From the NCBI RefSeq assembly GCF_042657185.1, contig NZ_JBHSNN010000093.1: 64,000 nucleotides of DNA. One strand, given 5' to 3'. The position numbers were made by a program, and so were the translations under genes. This DNA comes from Ureibacillus thermophilus (GTDB lineage: Bacteria > Bacillota > Bacilli > Bacillales_A > Planococcaceae). Under the pieces are notes generated by a model. The model did not search any database and had not been told where the DNA came from. It worked only from the letters and a program-made list of their open reading frames with translations. Below are positions 53,879 through 62,255 of the stretch, one piece after another; within the stretch, counting starts at the first letter, position 1; every line of letters starts with the position of its first letter.

Positions 53879-55516
53879 TTAATGAACTAGTTTTGCCGTA
53901 AATTGCTCTCTCAATTTAAACTTCTGGATTTTTCCTGATGCCGTCATTGGATATTCATTCACAAAGAAAATATATTTTGGAATCTTATGTCTTGAAATTT
54001 TTCCTTCGCAGAATGCGCGAATTTCTTCAGGAGTTGCTGTTTCTCCTTGCTTTAAGATAATAAACGCAGCCACTTCTTCCCCGTATTTTTCATCAGGTAC
54101 TCCTACGATTTGCACGTCATATATTTTTGGATTTTTATATAAAAATTCTTCAATTTCACGAGGATAAATATTTTCACCGCCGCGGATAATCATATCTTTC
54201 AAGCGGCCTGTAATGCGTACATAGCCGTTTTCATCCATTGTGGCAAGGTCTCCAGTGTGCAGCCAATTATCCTCATCGATGGCTTCTTTTGTTGCCTCTG
54301 GATTTTTATAGTAGCCTTTCATTACATGGTAACCTCGTGTGCAAAGTTCTCCTTGGGTATTTGGCGGCAACTCTACACCCGTTACCGGATCCACGATTTT
54401 CACTTCCACATTTGGCAACGCGCGGCCTACTGTGCTGACTTTCAAATCAAATGAATCGTCTGTGCGCGTTTGCGTAATTACCGGAGAAGATTCTGTCTGT
54501 CCATAGCAAATCGTGATATCTTTCATATTCATTTTTTGAATAACGGACTTCATCAACTCTTCTGGACAGATGGAGCCAGCCATTACACCTGTACGCAAAG
54601 TGGATAAATCAAATTCATCGAAATTCGGCAAGTTCAATTCACTAATGAACATTGTCGGAACACCATGCAGCGCTGTACATTTTTCTTTTTCCACCGTTTT
54701 CAATACTTCCACTGGATTGTATTCTTGAATTGGCACCATCGTACCGCCTACAGAAACGATCGCCAACGTGCCAATCACACAGCCGAAGCAGTGGAAGAAT
54801 GGTACAGGGATGCATAAGCGATCTTCATGGGTTAATTTCATACATTCCGCGATATTAGTGCTATTATTGACAAGATTGTAATGGGTCAACATTACGCCTT
54901 TCGGAAAACCGGTTGTGCCAGAAGTATATTGCAAGTTAATAACATCATCATAATGTAAAGAAGCTTTTCTTTTTTCCAGCTCTTCGTCTGTCACTTGCTC
55001 TGCTAATTTCATCACATCATTCCAATTGTAAACACCATCAAATTGTTTTTCGCTAATAATAATGACATTTTTTAACATCGGCAAACGTTTTGAATTCAAC
55101 TCGCCTGGTTTGGAAGTTTTCAACTCAGGGCAGATTTCATAAACCGTATCAATAAAGCGGTGATCTTTGTATTGCTCGATTAAAATCAATGTTTTGGAAT
55201 CGGATTGTTTTAATAAATACTCCAATTCTGCTGTGCGGTAATTGGTATTGACCGTCACGAGCGGCGCCCCCATTTTTCCAGTGGCAAATTGCAATGCCAC
55301 CCATTCCGGCACATTAGTTGTCCAAACGGCAATATGGTCGCCCTTTTCAATGCCAAGGGCCATCAACGCTTTTGCCACTTGGTCAGCCCATGCATTAAAC
55401 TCCTTATAAGTTAAACGCAAATTGCGGTCTGCGTAAACAACCGCTTCCTTATCTGGATATTTTTCCGCTTGCTCCTCCAACAATTGACCGATCGTTTTAT
55501 AAACAAGTTCAGCCAT
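53879..55516 (-). CDS. yngI: Acyl-CoA synthetase (AMP-forming), YngI-like
   Basis: A 545-residue adenylate-forming enzyme (B. subtilis YngI 549). The P-loop is LQYTSGTTGFPKGVMLTH near 190, the A5 motif is CYGQTESSPV near 336, A7 is WLHTGDLATMDENGYVRITG near 420, and the A10 lysine is in PMTASGKIQKFKLRE near the end. It activates a short- or branched-chain acid to its CoA thioester. Position between the dehydrogenase and the biotin carboxylase follows the Bacillus yng order, so isovalerate or a related acid is inferred. GGAGG precedes the ATG. Confidence 0.93.
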   Translation of the reverse strand: MAELVYKTIGQLLEEQAEKYPDKEAVVYADRNLRLTYKEFNAWADQVAKALMALGIEKGDHIAVWTTNVPEWVALQFATGKMGAPLVTVNTNYRTAELEYLLKQSDSKTLILIEQYKDHRFIDTVYEICPELKTSKPGELNSKRLPMLKNVIIISEKQFDGVYNWNDVMKLAEQVTDEELEKRKASLHYDDVINLQYTSGTTGFPKGVMLTHYNLVNNSTNIAECMKLTHEDRLCIPVPFFHCFGCVIGTLAIVSVGGTMVPIQEYNPVEVLKTVEKEKCTALHGVPTMFISELNLPNFDEFDLSTLRTGVMAGSICPEELMKSVIQKMNMKDITICYGQTESSPVITQTRTDDSFDLKVSTVGRALPNVEVKIVDPVTGVELPPNTQGELCTRGYHVMKGYYKNPEATKEAIDEDNWLHTGDLATMDENGYVRITGRLKDMIIRGGENIYPREIEEFLYKNPKIYDVQIVGVPDEKYGEEVAAFIILKQGETATPEEIRAFCEGKISRHKIPKYIFFVNEYPMTASGKIQKFKLREQFTAKLVH

Positions 55517-55539
55517 TCCATTCCTCCTTTGTATTTTTA

Positions 55540-56682
55540 TTAGCAGCCAATTAATCTTGAAATCACAAGACGTTGAACTTCCGAAGTGCCTTCCCCGATT
55601 TCCATTAATTTAATGTCCCGTAAATGTCTTTCCACATCGTACTCTTTCATATAGCCATAGCCCCCATGAATCTGGATGGCTTGATTGCACACTCGAAAGC
55701 CCATTTCCGATGCGAAAAGTTTTGCCATTGCCGCCTCCTTTCCAAAAGGTTTGTTGTTGTCCTTTAGCCATGCTGCTTTATATACCATGTTGCGGGCCAA
55801 TTCTATTTCCATTGCCATATCAGCCAATTTAAACTGAATGGCTTGGAATTTAGAGATGGATTGACCAAATTGAACTCTTTCTTTTGCATATTTCAACGCT
55901 TTTTCATAAGCGGCTTGAGCAATTCCTACAGAAAGGGCAGCGATGGAAATGCGTCCTCCATCCAGCGTTTTTAAGAATTGGCTGAATCCTCGATTTGGTT
56001 CGCCCAACACATTTTCTTTTGGAACGCGGACATTTTCTAACACAATTTGGCAAGTGTTGGATGCCCGTACGCCCATTTTGTCATAATCGCAGCGGATCGT
56101 TACACCTTCTGCATCAGTAGGAACGATAAGGGATGTAATGATTTTCTTGCCGTCTTCCCTTTTTCCAGTTACGGCTGTAACAATGACTTGTCTTGCGTAG
56201 CCGGCGTTTGTGATCCATTGTTTTTCTCCATTGATGATATACTCATCACCGACCAGTTCCGCTCTTGTTTGGGTACCGCCAGCGTCTGAACCAGCATTCG
56301 GCTCCGTCAATCCAAAAGAACCAAGGGCTTCCCCTCTTGCCATTGGAACAAGCCATTTTTGCTTTTGCTCTTCCGTTCCAAAATAATAGATTGGTGATGC
56401 GCCTAAACTAATGGCTGCCGCATAGCTCAATCCTGTTCCACCACAGGCTTTTCCGATTTCCTCAACCGCAATAACGTAGGAAATCGTATCTCCCCCTGAA
56501 CCGCCATACTCTTCCGGAAACGGAATGCCTAAAAGGCCAAGTTCCCCCATTTTTTTAAATGTTTCAATCGGGAATGTTGCATTTTCATCATGTTCCCGAG
56601 CAAATGGTTTAATTTCCCGTTCCGCAAAATCTCGTACCATTTCTTGAATCATTAATTGTTCCTTTGTGAGTTCAAAATTCAT
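55540..56682 (-). CDS. yngJ: Acyl-CoA dehydrogenase (YngJ-like, probable isovaleryl-CoA/short-chain)
   Basis: A 380-residue FAD enzyme (B. subtilis YngJ 380). FGLTEPNAGSDAGGTQTRA near 124 and QWITNAGYARQVIVTAV near 155 bind FAD and substrate; MAKLFASEMGFRVCNQAIQIHGGYGY near 310 is conserved in part here. The catalytic base should be the Glu in MEIGEGTSEVQRLVISR, and the isovaleryl-CoA dehydrogenase-type Glu position reads LDGGRISIAAL (Gly), so it is of the short-chain dehydrogenase type in this respect. The ATG was chosen nine bases after GGGGG. A perfect 18-bp palindrome lies just upstream. Confidence 0.92.
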   Translation of the reverse strand: MNFELTKEQLMIQEMVRDFAEREIKPFAREHDENATFPIETFKKMGELGLLGIPFPEEYGGSGGDTISYVIAVEEIGKACGGTGLSYAAAISLGASPIYYFGTEEQKQKWLVPMARGEALGSFGLTEPNAGSDAGGTQTRAELVGDEYIINGEKQWITNAGYARQVIVTAVTGKREDGKKIITSLIVPTDAEGVTIRCDYDKMGVRASNTCQIVLENVRVPKENVLGEPNRGFSQFLKTLDGGRISIAALSVGIAQAAYEKALKYAKERVQFGQSISKFQAIQFKLADMAMEIELARNMVYKAAWLKDNNKPFGKEAAMAKLFASEMGFRVCNQAIQIHGGYGYMKEYDVERHLRDIKLMEIGEGTSEVQRLVISRLIGC

Positions 56683-56701
56683 GAACATTTCCCCCAATCC
56701 A

Positions 56702-56719
56702 AAACCGACTAGTCGGTTT
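56702..56719. promoter_or_regulatory. Putative TetR-family operator upstream of yngJ
   Basis: AAACCGACTAGTCGGTTT is a perfect palindrome, lying between the tetR stop and the yngJ start. Its ACCGACTAGTCGGT core is the style of site bound by TetR/AcrR-type regulators. The adjacent regulator gene is the natural candidate; that is inference. Confidence 0.7.
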
Positions 56720-56727
56720 GTTTTATA

Positions 56728-57348
56728 CTAAAGATTTAATAACTGGTGCAATTGCTTGGCTTCTTCCAATCCTTGCTCCGTCACGATGGAGCGTAAAATT
56801 AAATCTTTAAAAATGGCTGTAATTTCTTCCATTGAAAGTGGTCCATCTTGCTTAAACCATTTATATGTCCAATTAATCATGCCGATAATCGCCATTGTTA
56901 CAATATTAGCTGGCAATTCTTTTCGAAAATCGCCGCTTTGCTGTCCTTCTGAAATGACCTTTTCCAACAATTTCCTATAGCGATCTCTTTTTTCATTGAT
57001 GATTTGTTTAAATTCTTCATTTAAGTAAGCGCTTTCTTCATAAAAAACCGTAATATAAGGCTTATACATATCGAATACTTTAATAAATGAGTGCAAGATG
57101 GCTGCAAGTTTCAATACAGGTGTATGATTTTCCTTATAGGAAAGTTCCGCTTTTTCAATTACATAGGAAATAAATACATCATGGATTTCATATAGAAGTT
57201 CATCTTTCGATTTGTAATTATGATAAAAGCCGCCCTTCGATGTCCCAGCTTCCGCTACTATTTCATCCACTGTGACGCCGTGATAACCGTATTGTTGAAA
57301 TAAGTGCAAAGATGTTTCTAAGATTCTTTGTTTCAATGTTTTTTTCAT
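56728..57348 (-). CDS. TetR/AcrR-family transcriptional regulator
   Basis: A 206-residue regulator with an N-terminal helix-turn-helix (ILETSLHLFQQYGYHGVTVD, then AEAGTSKGGFYHNYKSKDEL) and a helical ligand-binding part. It sits between scoAB and yngJ in the same orientation, beside a perfect palindromic operator candidate, so it probably controls the catabolic genes in response to an acyl-CoA. The ligand is inferred. No matching palindrome is seen just upstream of its own start. The start is an ATG with A-rich, weakly purine upstream sequence (GGCGGTAAA). Confidence 0.9.
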   Translation of the reverse strand: MKKTLKQRILETSLHLFQQYGYHGVTVDEIVAEAGTSKGGFYHNYKSKDELLYEIHDVFISYVIEKAELSYKENHTPVLKLAAILHSFIKVFDMYKPYITVFYEESAYLNEEFKQIINEKRDRYRKLLEKVISEGQQSGDFRKELPANIVTMAIIGMINWTYKWFKQDGPLSMEEITAIFKDLILRSIVTEQGLEEAKQLHQLLNL

Positions 57349-57447
57349 TTTTTACCGCCTTTCGGTTCCACGTTAAACAAATAAAATTACTAGTAAAAAT
57401 ATATTTGTCTTTCTAGCAATTTATGACTTACATTTGAGCAAAAATTT

Positions 57448-58101
57448 TTACCACTCTACTAGATTAGGAGAAACAATATAATCTGCCTCCGTCTTGTTTT
57501 TTAAATCTTCCAATGTAATATCCTTTGATTTTTCTATTAAAACCATCCCATCTTCTGTAAATTCAAAGACCGCTAAATCTGTAATTAACCGGTCCACTAC
57601 TCCTTGTCCCGTGAGCGGCAATGTGCATTCTTTTCGGACTTTTGGCTCCCCTTTTTTGGATACATGTTCCATAATCACAACAACCCGTTTTGCACCATGC
57701 ACTAAATCCATTGCGCCGCCCATGCCTTTGACCATCTTTCCCGGTATCATCCAGTTGGCTAAATCGCCCTTTTCCGATACTTCCATTCCACCTAATATAG
57801 CCAGATCAATATGTCCGCCGCGAATCATGGCAAAAGATTCGGCACTGTCAAAAAATACTGCTCCTTTTACAGTCGTCACCGTTTCTTTCCCGGCATTAAT
57901 TAAATCCGGGTCCACTTCTTCTTCCGTTGGATAAGGGCCGATGCCAAGCAAACCATTTTCGGAATGCAGCATCACTTGATAATCCTTTGGAATTTCATTG
58001 GCTAAAAGAGTTGGCATGCCAATTCCTAAATTGACGTACATACCATCCTGAATTTCTTTTACTGCCCGTTTTACAATTTTCTCTCTTGTGGAAAGCGTCA
58101 T
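57448..58101 (-). CDS. scoB: 3-oxoacid CoA-transferase subunit B
   Basis: A 217-residue CoA-transferase beta chain. NLGIGMPTLLANEIP near residue 23 and the catalytic glutamate in LHSENGLLGIGPYP near 47 are diagnostic, followed by GGHIDLAILGGMEVSEKGDLAN near 95 (shown in part). It moves CoA from succinyl-CoA to a 3-oxoacid such as acetoacetate. Its ATG overlaps the scoA stop by four bases, so the two subunits are made together. GGAGG is seen inside the scoA 3' end before the ATG. Confidence 0.93.
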   Translation of the reverse strand: MTLSTREKIVKRAVKEIQDGMYVNLGIGMPTLLANEIPKDYQVMLHSENGLLGIGPYPTEEEVDPDLINAGKETVTTVKGAVFFDSAESFAMIRGGHIDLAILGGMEVSEKGDLANWMIPGKMVKGMGGAMDLVHGAKRVVVIMEHVSKKGEPKVRKECTLPLTGQGVVDRLITDLAVFEFTEDGMVLIEKSKDITLEDLKNKTEADYIVSPNLVEW

Positions 58102-58808
58102 CCTTGAACCTCCTCTATTTGACGAGTTGTTCTTTTTTCAATCCGTTTTTCGTATTGGTCGCCAACTAAAATCCGTTGAACATAAATGCTAGGTGTGTGA
58201 ATTTGATCCGGATCGAGCTCCCCTACTTCCACAAGCTCCTCCACTTCGGCAATCGTAATTTTTCCAGCCATTGCGGCAAGAGGATTAAAATTTCTCGCCG
58301 TTTTTCGATAAACTAAATTGCCCAGCTTGTCCCCTTTCCAAGCCTTCACAAAAGCAAAATCCCCGACGATGGCTCTTTCTTCAATGTATGTTTTTCCGTC
58401 AAACACTTTTGTTGGCTTTCCTTCCGCAATCGGCGTTCCTACTCCTGTTGCCGTATAGAAAGCAGGAATTCCAGCTCCTCCTGCACGAATTCTTTCGGCG
58501 AGCGTCCCTTGAGGCGTCAGTTCCACTTCAATTTCACCATTTAGAAATTGTTGTTCAAAAATTTTGTTTTCTCCCACATAGGAGGCGATAATTTTGGAAA
58601 TTTGCTTATTTTTAAGCAGCAATCCAAGCCCCCAATCATCTACGCCGCAGTTGTTGCTGACAACCGTTAAATTTTTTGTCCCTTTCCGTAAAATCGCCTC
58701 AATGGCTTTTTCAGGAATGCCGCATAACCCAAATCCGCCAACGATAATTGTATTCCCATCCTTCAAGTCTTTAATGGCTTCATCGAAGGATGCAAACACC
58801 TTTGACAT
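58098..58808 (-). CDS. scoA: 3-oxoacid CoA-transferase subunit A
   Basis: A 236-residue CoA-transferase alpha chain. IIVGGFGLCGIPEKAIEAI near residue 22, SNNCGVDDWGLGLLL near 53, SYVGENKIFEQQFLNGEIEV near 74 and GTLAERIRAGGAGIPAFYT near 97 are the family landmarks. It pairs with ScoB in a heteromeric succinyl-CoA:acetoacetate CoA-transferase. The ATG was chosen seven bases after GGGAGGCG; an upstream TTG is less likely. It is the first gene of scoAB and lies after repeat copy D and a short AT-rich gap. Confidence 0.93.
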   Translation of the reverse strand: MSKVFASFDEAIKDLKDGNTIIVGGFGLCGIPEKAIEAILRKGTKNLTVVSNNCGVDDWGLGLLLKNKQISKIIASYVGENKIFEQQFLNGEIEVELTPQGTLAERIRAGGAGIPAFYTATGVGTPIAEGKPTKVFDGKTYIEERAIVGDFAFVKAWKGDKLGNLVYRKTARNFNPLAAMAGKITIAEVEELVEVGELDPDQIHTPSIYVQRILVGDQYEKRIEKRTTRQIEEVQG

Positions 58809-59000
58809 ATTCAAGCGCCTCCCTTTCTCTCAACATTTTCGTCATAGTTTTATATGTAAAATAGAAAGATTTTATACTTTTTTGCAAAAAAATAGAATAA
58901 AGAAATCGAATTGTTGAAGTATAAATGACAAAAATTTTACTTATCAAATCAATTACCCTAACTTTAGAGAAATAATCTATTATTTTTTCCAAAAAAAGCT

Positions 59001-59328
59001 GAGGTTGGGACAAATCTAAAAAAAACATCATTTTCTCCAAAGCGAAAATGATGTTTTTTTGATATGTTATTAAAATGGATTTCCGTTCCGGGGACGCTTT
59101 CCGCGGGCTCGGCTAGACTCTCCTCTGAGTCATTCCTTCGCTCCTCGTGGTCTCGAGAGGGATTGTTGCAGGAAAGCTTTGAATTACTTCCTTGAGCTTG
59201 CTCCGCTTTGCGACTAAGCGTGCGCGACAGAAACTCGCCCCGTCACTTCAATCAATTTTTCGTTAGTTCAATTTTTTATCAAAACTCTTTCAACTGCCCC
59301 TTTCATTTTTTGTTTATGTCCCAGCCTC
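59001..59328 (-). repeat. Composite intergenic repeat, copy D (long form)
   Basis: Reverse orientation of copy A and almost the same sequence over its whole length, including the TTGAGCTTGCTCCGCTTTGC and GCGCGACAGAAACTCGCC parts not in copies B and C. The ends GAGGTTGGGACAAATC and GTTTATGTCCCAGCCTC are inverted repeats. It separates scoA from the dfrA/mazEF/thyA group. Confidence 0.9.
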
Positions 59329-59349
59329 AGCCGATCATCTGCATATACA

Positions 59350-59826
59350 TTATTTTCTTTCATATACAAGATATTGATACATATATCCTTCTTTTGTTTC
59401 ATATTTTTCGCTAGCTGATACGATTTTCCACTCATCTCCATACTCCGGGAAATAGGTATCCCCCTTAAATTCATGATGGATTTGGGTAATATATAATCGG
59501 TCTGCTATGGGAAGGGCCAACTTAAAAATTTGTTCCCCGCCAATCACCATAATTTCCTCTGCATTTCCAGCAAGTTTCAATGCCTCTTCTAAACTTGAAG
59601 CCACTTCAATTCCTTCATGGTGGTATTCCTTATTTCTTGTAATGACAATATTTCTTCTTCCAGGCAAAGGGCGACCGATGGATTCGAATGTTTTTCTTCC
59701 CATAATTAACGGTTTTCCCATCGTCGTTTCTTTAAAATATTTTAAGTCTCCTGGCAAATGCCAAGGCATCTGATTGTTATAACCAATTACTCGATTCTTG
59801 TCATGGGCTACGATTAATGAAATCAT
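59350..59826 (-). CDS. dfrA: Dihydrofolate reductase
   Basis: A 158-residue DHFR. IVAHDKNRVIGYNNQMPWHL near residue 4, GRKTFESIGRPLPGRRNIVI near 43, and IMVIGGEQIFKLALP near 92 hold the substrate- and NADPH-binding residues, including the conserved acidic residue that protonates dihydrofolate (PWHLPGDLKYFKE). It regenerates tetrahydrofolate after thymidylate synthesis. In related Bacillales it is directly downstream of thyA; here a mazEF pair separates them. An AGGAG-like site (TAGGAGCGAG) precedes the ATG. Confidence 0.95.
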   Translation of the reverse strand: MISLIVAHDKNRVIGYNNQMPWHLPGDLKYFKETTMGKPLIMGRKTFESIGRPLPGRRNIVITRNKEYHHEGIEVASSLEEALKLAGNAEEIMVIGGEQIFKLALPIADRLYITQIHHEFKGDTYFPEYGDEWKIVSASEKYETKEGYMYQYLVYERK

Positions 59827-59888
59827 TTTCTCGCTCCTAAAATTATTTTTTCTTGAATCGTTTGCTTAACTGAAAGCGGTAATATCCA

Positions 59889-60275
59889 TTAAAACCCTAA
59901 AAATGTTTCAATTTTGGCTAAACATTCCTCGATGATTTCGTCAATAATTTCAATTTGTTCATCTTTAGGATCATACTTCTTTAAAATTTTATAGTAGCGT
60001 GCAGATAAATCTAATGTTTTGACTTGATCGGTTAAAATGGAACCGGTAATTGGATGGCCATCTTTAACGAAGATACCTTCTTTCGGCAATTCAACTTCAT
60101 AGGGATAACCTTTTTGTTGATTCGTAATCGGACAAACAGCCGTAAAATTCGTTGCTTCGTTAAAAGCTTTTGGTGACAAAACAATAGCAATCCTTGTACC
60201 CGCTTGTTCACAGCCAGCTTGCGGATGAAAATTTAAAATAATAAAATTCCCTCTTTCTAACGCTTCTTTCGGCAT
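59889..60275 (-). CDS. mazF: MazF/PemK-family toxin
   Basis: A 128-residue MazF-type endoribonuclease. ALERGNFIILNFHPQAGCEQ near residue 5 and GTRIAIVLSPKAFNEAT near 26 are followed by AVCPITNQQKGYPYEVELP near 46 and ITGSILTDQVKTLD near 75. The family cleaves single-stranded RNA at specific short sites and is held in check by the antitoxin. The T/S and R residues that form the active site appear to be present (R28, S76-D79 region). Its ATG shares one base with the stop of the antitoxin gene (TAATG). Confidence 0.93.
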   Translation of the reverse strand: MPKEALERGNFIILNFHPQAGCEQAGTRIAIVLSPKAFNEATNFTAVCPITNQQKGYPYEVELPKEGIFVKDGHPITGSILTDQVKTLDLSARYYKILKKYDPKDEQIEIIDEIIEECLAKIETFLGF

Positions 60276-60526
60276 TAAATTAATTCACGTCCCTCCATTT
60301 CAAAGCTAATTTCTTCATGTCTTTTCTCCGGAGTGATTTGTGATACTAATTCTTCTAAAGTGTATTTTTTACGTCTTTTTTTCGGTTGCAATGTGATGAT
60401 TTCATCCTTTTCACTTATGCTTAAAATCATTTCCGAACCTTGTTTGATACCTAATTTATCAGCTACCTCTTTTGGTATACGGATGCCCAAACTGTTTCCC
60501 CATTTTTGTGCCGTAACCGTGGCCAT
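60275..60526 (-). CDS. mazE: MazE/AbrB-like antitoxin
   Basis: An 83-residue protein with a swapped-hairpin AbrB/MazE DNA-binding domain, TAQKWGNSLGIRIPKEVADK near residue 5, and an acidic C-terminal tail (SFEMEGRELI) that would neutralise MazF. AGGGGGAA precedes the ATG; the longer frame begins upstream without such a site. It is directly upstream of mazF with a one-base overlap. A perfect 36-bp palindrome lies 60 bases upstream and is the probable autoregulatory operator. Confidence 0.92.
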   Translation of the reverse strand: MATVTAQKWGNSLGIRIPKEVADKLGIKQGSEMILSISEKDEIITLQPKKRRKKYTLEELVSQITPEKRHEEISFEMEGRELI

Positions 60527-60585
60527 GTGAATTCCCCCTATATTTTTTTGATTGTCAACATATTTATCTAATCTCAATATATCAC

Positions 60586-60621
60586 CTCGTATATACTTTG
60601 TATATACAAAGTATATACGAG
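60586..60621. promoter_or_regulatory. 36-bp perfect palindrome upstream of mazE
   Basis: CTCGTATATACTTTGTAT followed by its exact reverse complement. MazE/AbrB-type antitoxins and their complexes with toxin bind palindromic or alternating sites near their promoters, so this is a plausible autoregulatory operator. Confidence 0.8.
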
Positions 60622-60679
60622 ATTAATAAAAAATTATCCCACAAGCAATTATTTTTTAAGCAATTGATTTACAAAAAAT

Positions 60680-60717
60680 ACCACCTAATGAATGGCGATT
60701 TCCATTATTAGGTGGTG
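60680..60717 (-). terminator. Terminator after thyA
   Basis: ACCACCTAAT(G)AATGG and CCATT(A)TTAGGTGGT arms, followed on the minus strand by ATTTTTTG. Confidence 0.8.
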
Positions 60718-60735
60718 AAAACAATTTTTTATTTC

Positions 60736-61704
60736 TCAAACCGCCACCGGTGCCTTAATAGCAGGATGCGGGTCATATCCTTCAATGGATAAATCTTCAA
60801 GCTCAATATCAAAGACGGATTTTTTCTCAGGGTTGATTTTTAAAGTAGGAAGAGCTTTCGGTTCTCTTGAAAGCTGTTCTTTCACTTGGTTTAAATGGTT
60901 TAAATAAATATGCGTATCACCAAAGCTGTGAATAAATTCGCCCACTTCAAGTCCGCATTCATGGGCAATCAAGTGCGTCAACAAAGCATAAGAAGCAATA
61001 TTAAACGGCACGCCTAAAAACACATCTGCACTGCGTTGATATAATTGGCAAGACAGCTTCCCTTCCGCCACGTAAAATTGGAATAGCGTGTGGCAAGGAG
61101 GAAGCGCCATGTCATCCACTTCAGCAGGATTCCAAGCAGAAACAATCAAACGGCGGGAATCTGGATTTCGTTTGATTTGCTCAATGACATTTTTTAATTG
61201 GTCAATCGCTTCCCCATTTTCTCCAGGCCAGCTTCTCCATTGTTTGCCATAAACCGGACCTAATTCCCCATATTTTTTCGCAAATTCTTCATCCGAAAGC
61301 ACTTTTTCATGGAAGATTTTCATTTGCGCATCCAACACTTTCGCAAATTCTTCATCCCTGGCTGCGCGAAGTCCGAAGTCTGTCATATCCGGACCGTCGT
61401 ATTCATCGGATTCCACCCATTTTTTAAACGCCCATTCATCCCAAATGTGGTTATTATGCTCAAGCAAATAACGGATATTTGTATCTCCTTTGATGAACCA
61501 TAACAATTCGCTCGCCACCAATTTAAACGGAACTCTTTTCGTTGTAAGGAGTGGAAATCCTTTGCTTAAATCAAAGCGCATTTGATAGCCAAAAATGCTG
61601 ATTGTACCAGTTCCAGTGCGGTCGGCTTTTTTTACACCATTTTCTAAAATGTATTTCAACAAATTTAAATATTGATATTCTGGATGTTTTTCCAATTTTG
61701 ACAC
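60736..61704 (-). CDS. thyA: Thymidylate synthase
   Basis: A 322-residue ThyA of the longer Gram-positive type (S. aureus about 318; E. coli 264). The active-site cysteine is in ALPPCHTLFQFYVAEGK, the phosphate-binding arginines in SRRLIVSAWNPAEVDDMALP, and DVFLGVPFNIASYALLTHL and HSFGDTHIYLNHLNQVKEQL complete the site. It methylates dUMP with methylene-tetrahydrofolate. GAGGTGTC lies before the ATG. It has its own terminator and is upstream of mazEF and then dfrA, an arrangement different from the usual thyA-dfrA pair. Confidence 0.96.
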   Translation of the reverse strand: MSKLEKHPEYQYLNLLKYILENGVKKADRTGTGTISIFGYQMRFDLSKGFPLLTTKRVPFKLVASELLWFIKGDTNIRYLLEHNNHIWDEWAFKKWVESDEYDGPDMTDFGLRAARDEEFAKVLDAQMKIFHEKVLSDEEFAKKYGELGPVYGKQWRSWPGENGEAIDQLKNVIEQIKRNPDSRRLIVSAWNPAEVDDMALPPCHTLFQFYVAEGKLSCQLYQRSADVFLGVPFNIASYALLTHLIAHECGLEVGEFIHSFGDTHIYLNHLNQVKEQLSREPKALPTLKINPEKKSVFDIELEDLSIEGYDPHPAIKAPVAV

Positions 61705-61798
61705 CTCATTTATAACTGATTAAAAAAAATCCTTTTATGTGAACTACTTTATTATAACTATTTTCCCCATCAAGTGGGAGATAATCTTCCAAAAAGGA

Positions 61799-61836
61799 AA
61801 AGTTGCCTAGAAAACTTACCTTTCTAGGCAACCTGC
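61799..61836 (-). terminator. Terminator upstream of thyA
   Basis: AGGTTGCCTAGAAAG pairs with CTAGGCAACT through an imperfect loop, followed on the minus strand by TTTCC. It ends the short gene at 61.84-62.1 kb. Confidence 0.75.
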
Positions 61837-61840
61837 AATA

Positions 61841-62101
61841 CTATACCCGGTACTTATTTAAAATGTCCTCAAACATTTGTACATTCGATAAAAGATGTTC
61901 CGTTGATTCTTTTAATTTCAACACAATTTCTTCTTGAGCATCCGCTGCTTTTTTCACTATTGCCGTACTTTCCACAACTTGTCGGCTTGAGTAGTTTGAT
62001 TGTTTAATTGTTTCGCTAACATCTTTGGCAGTTTCCACCATTTGCTTCGTAATACTCCATCCCAATGATTCCTCATGGTTCATCAGTAATTGTAACGTCA
62101 T
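61841..62101 (-). CDS. Small chemoreceptor-like helical fragment
   Basis: An 86-residue helical reading frame (KQMVETAKDVSETIKQSNYS, then KKAADAQEEIVLKLKESTEH) similar in pattern to the end of a chemoreceptor signalling domain or to small coiled-coil proteins. No ribosome binding site is visible before the ATG, although AT-rich TATAAT-like sequence precedes it. A terminator follows. It may be a remnant of a larger gene; I am unsure that it is translated. Confidence 0.35.
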   Translation of the reverse strand: MTLQLLMNHEESLGWSITKQMVETAKDVSETIKQSNYSSRQVVESTAIVKKAADAQEEIVLKLKESTEHLLSNVQMFEDILNKYRV

Positions 62102-62255
62102 ATATTATACTACTATAATACCAAATTTTATAATATATAGTTTTATTTGGTAATATACAACTTCTAAAATTTGTCTAAATAAAAAACATTATAGTTCATT
62201 ATTCTGAAAATTTAGTATAAACTAAATATAGACAAATGAATTGGGGGGGATAATA

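Noticed and set aside
57349..57375. ACCG...CGGT inverted repeat just upstream of tetR
   Set aside because: Half-sites are 13 rather than 14 bases overall and the flanks differ from the palindrome near yngJ; too weak to call an operator.
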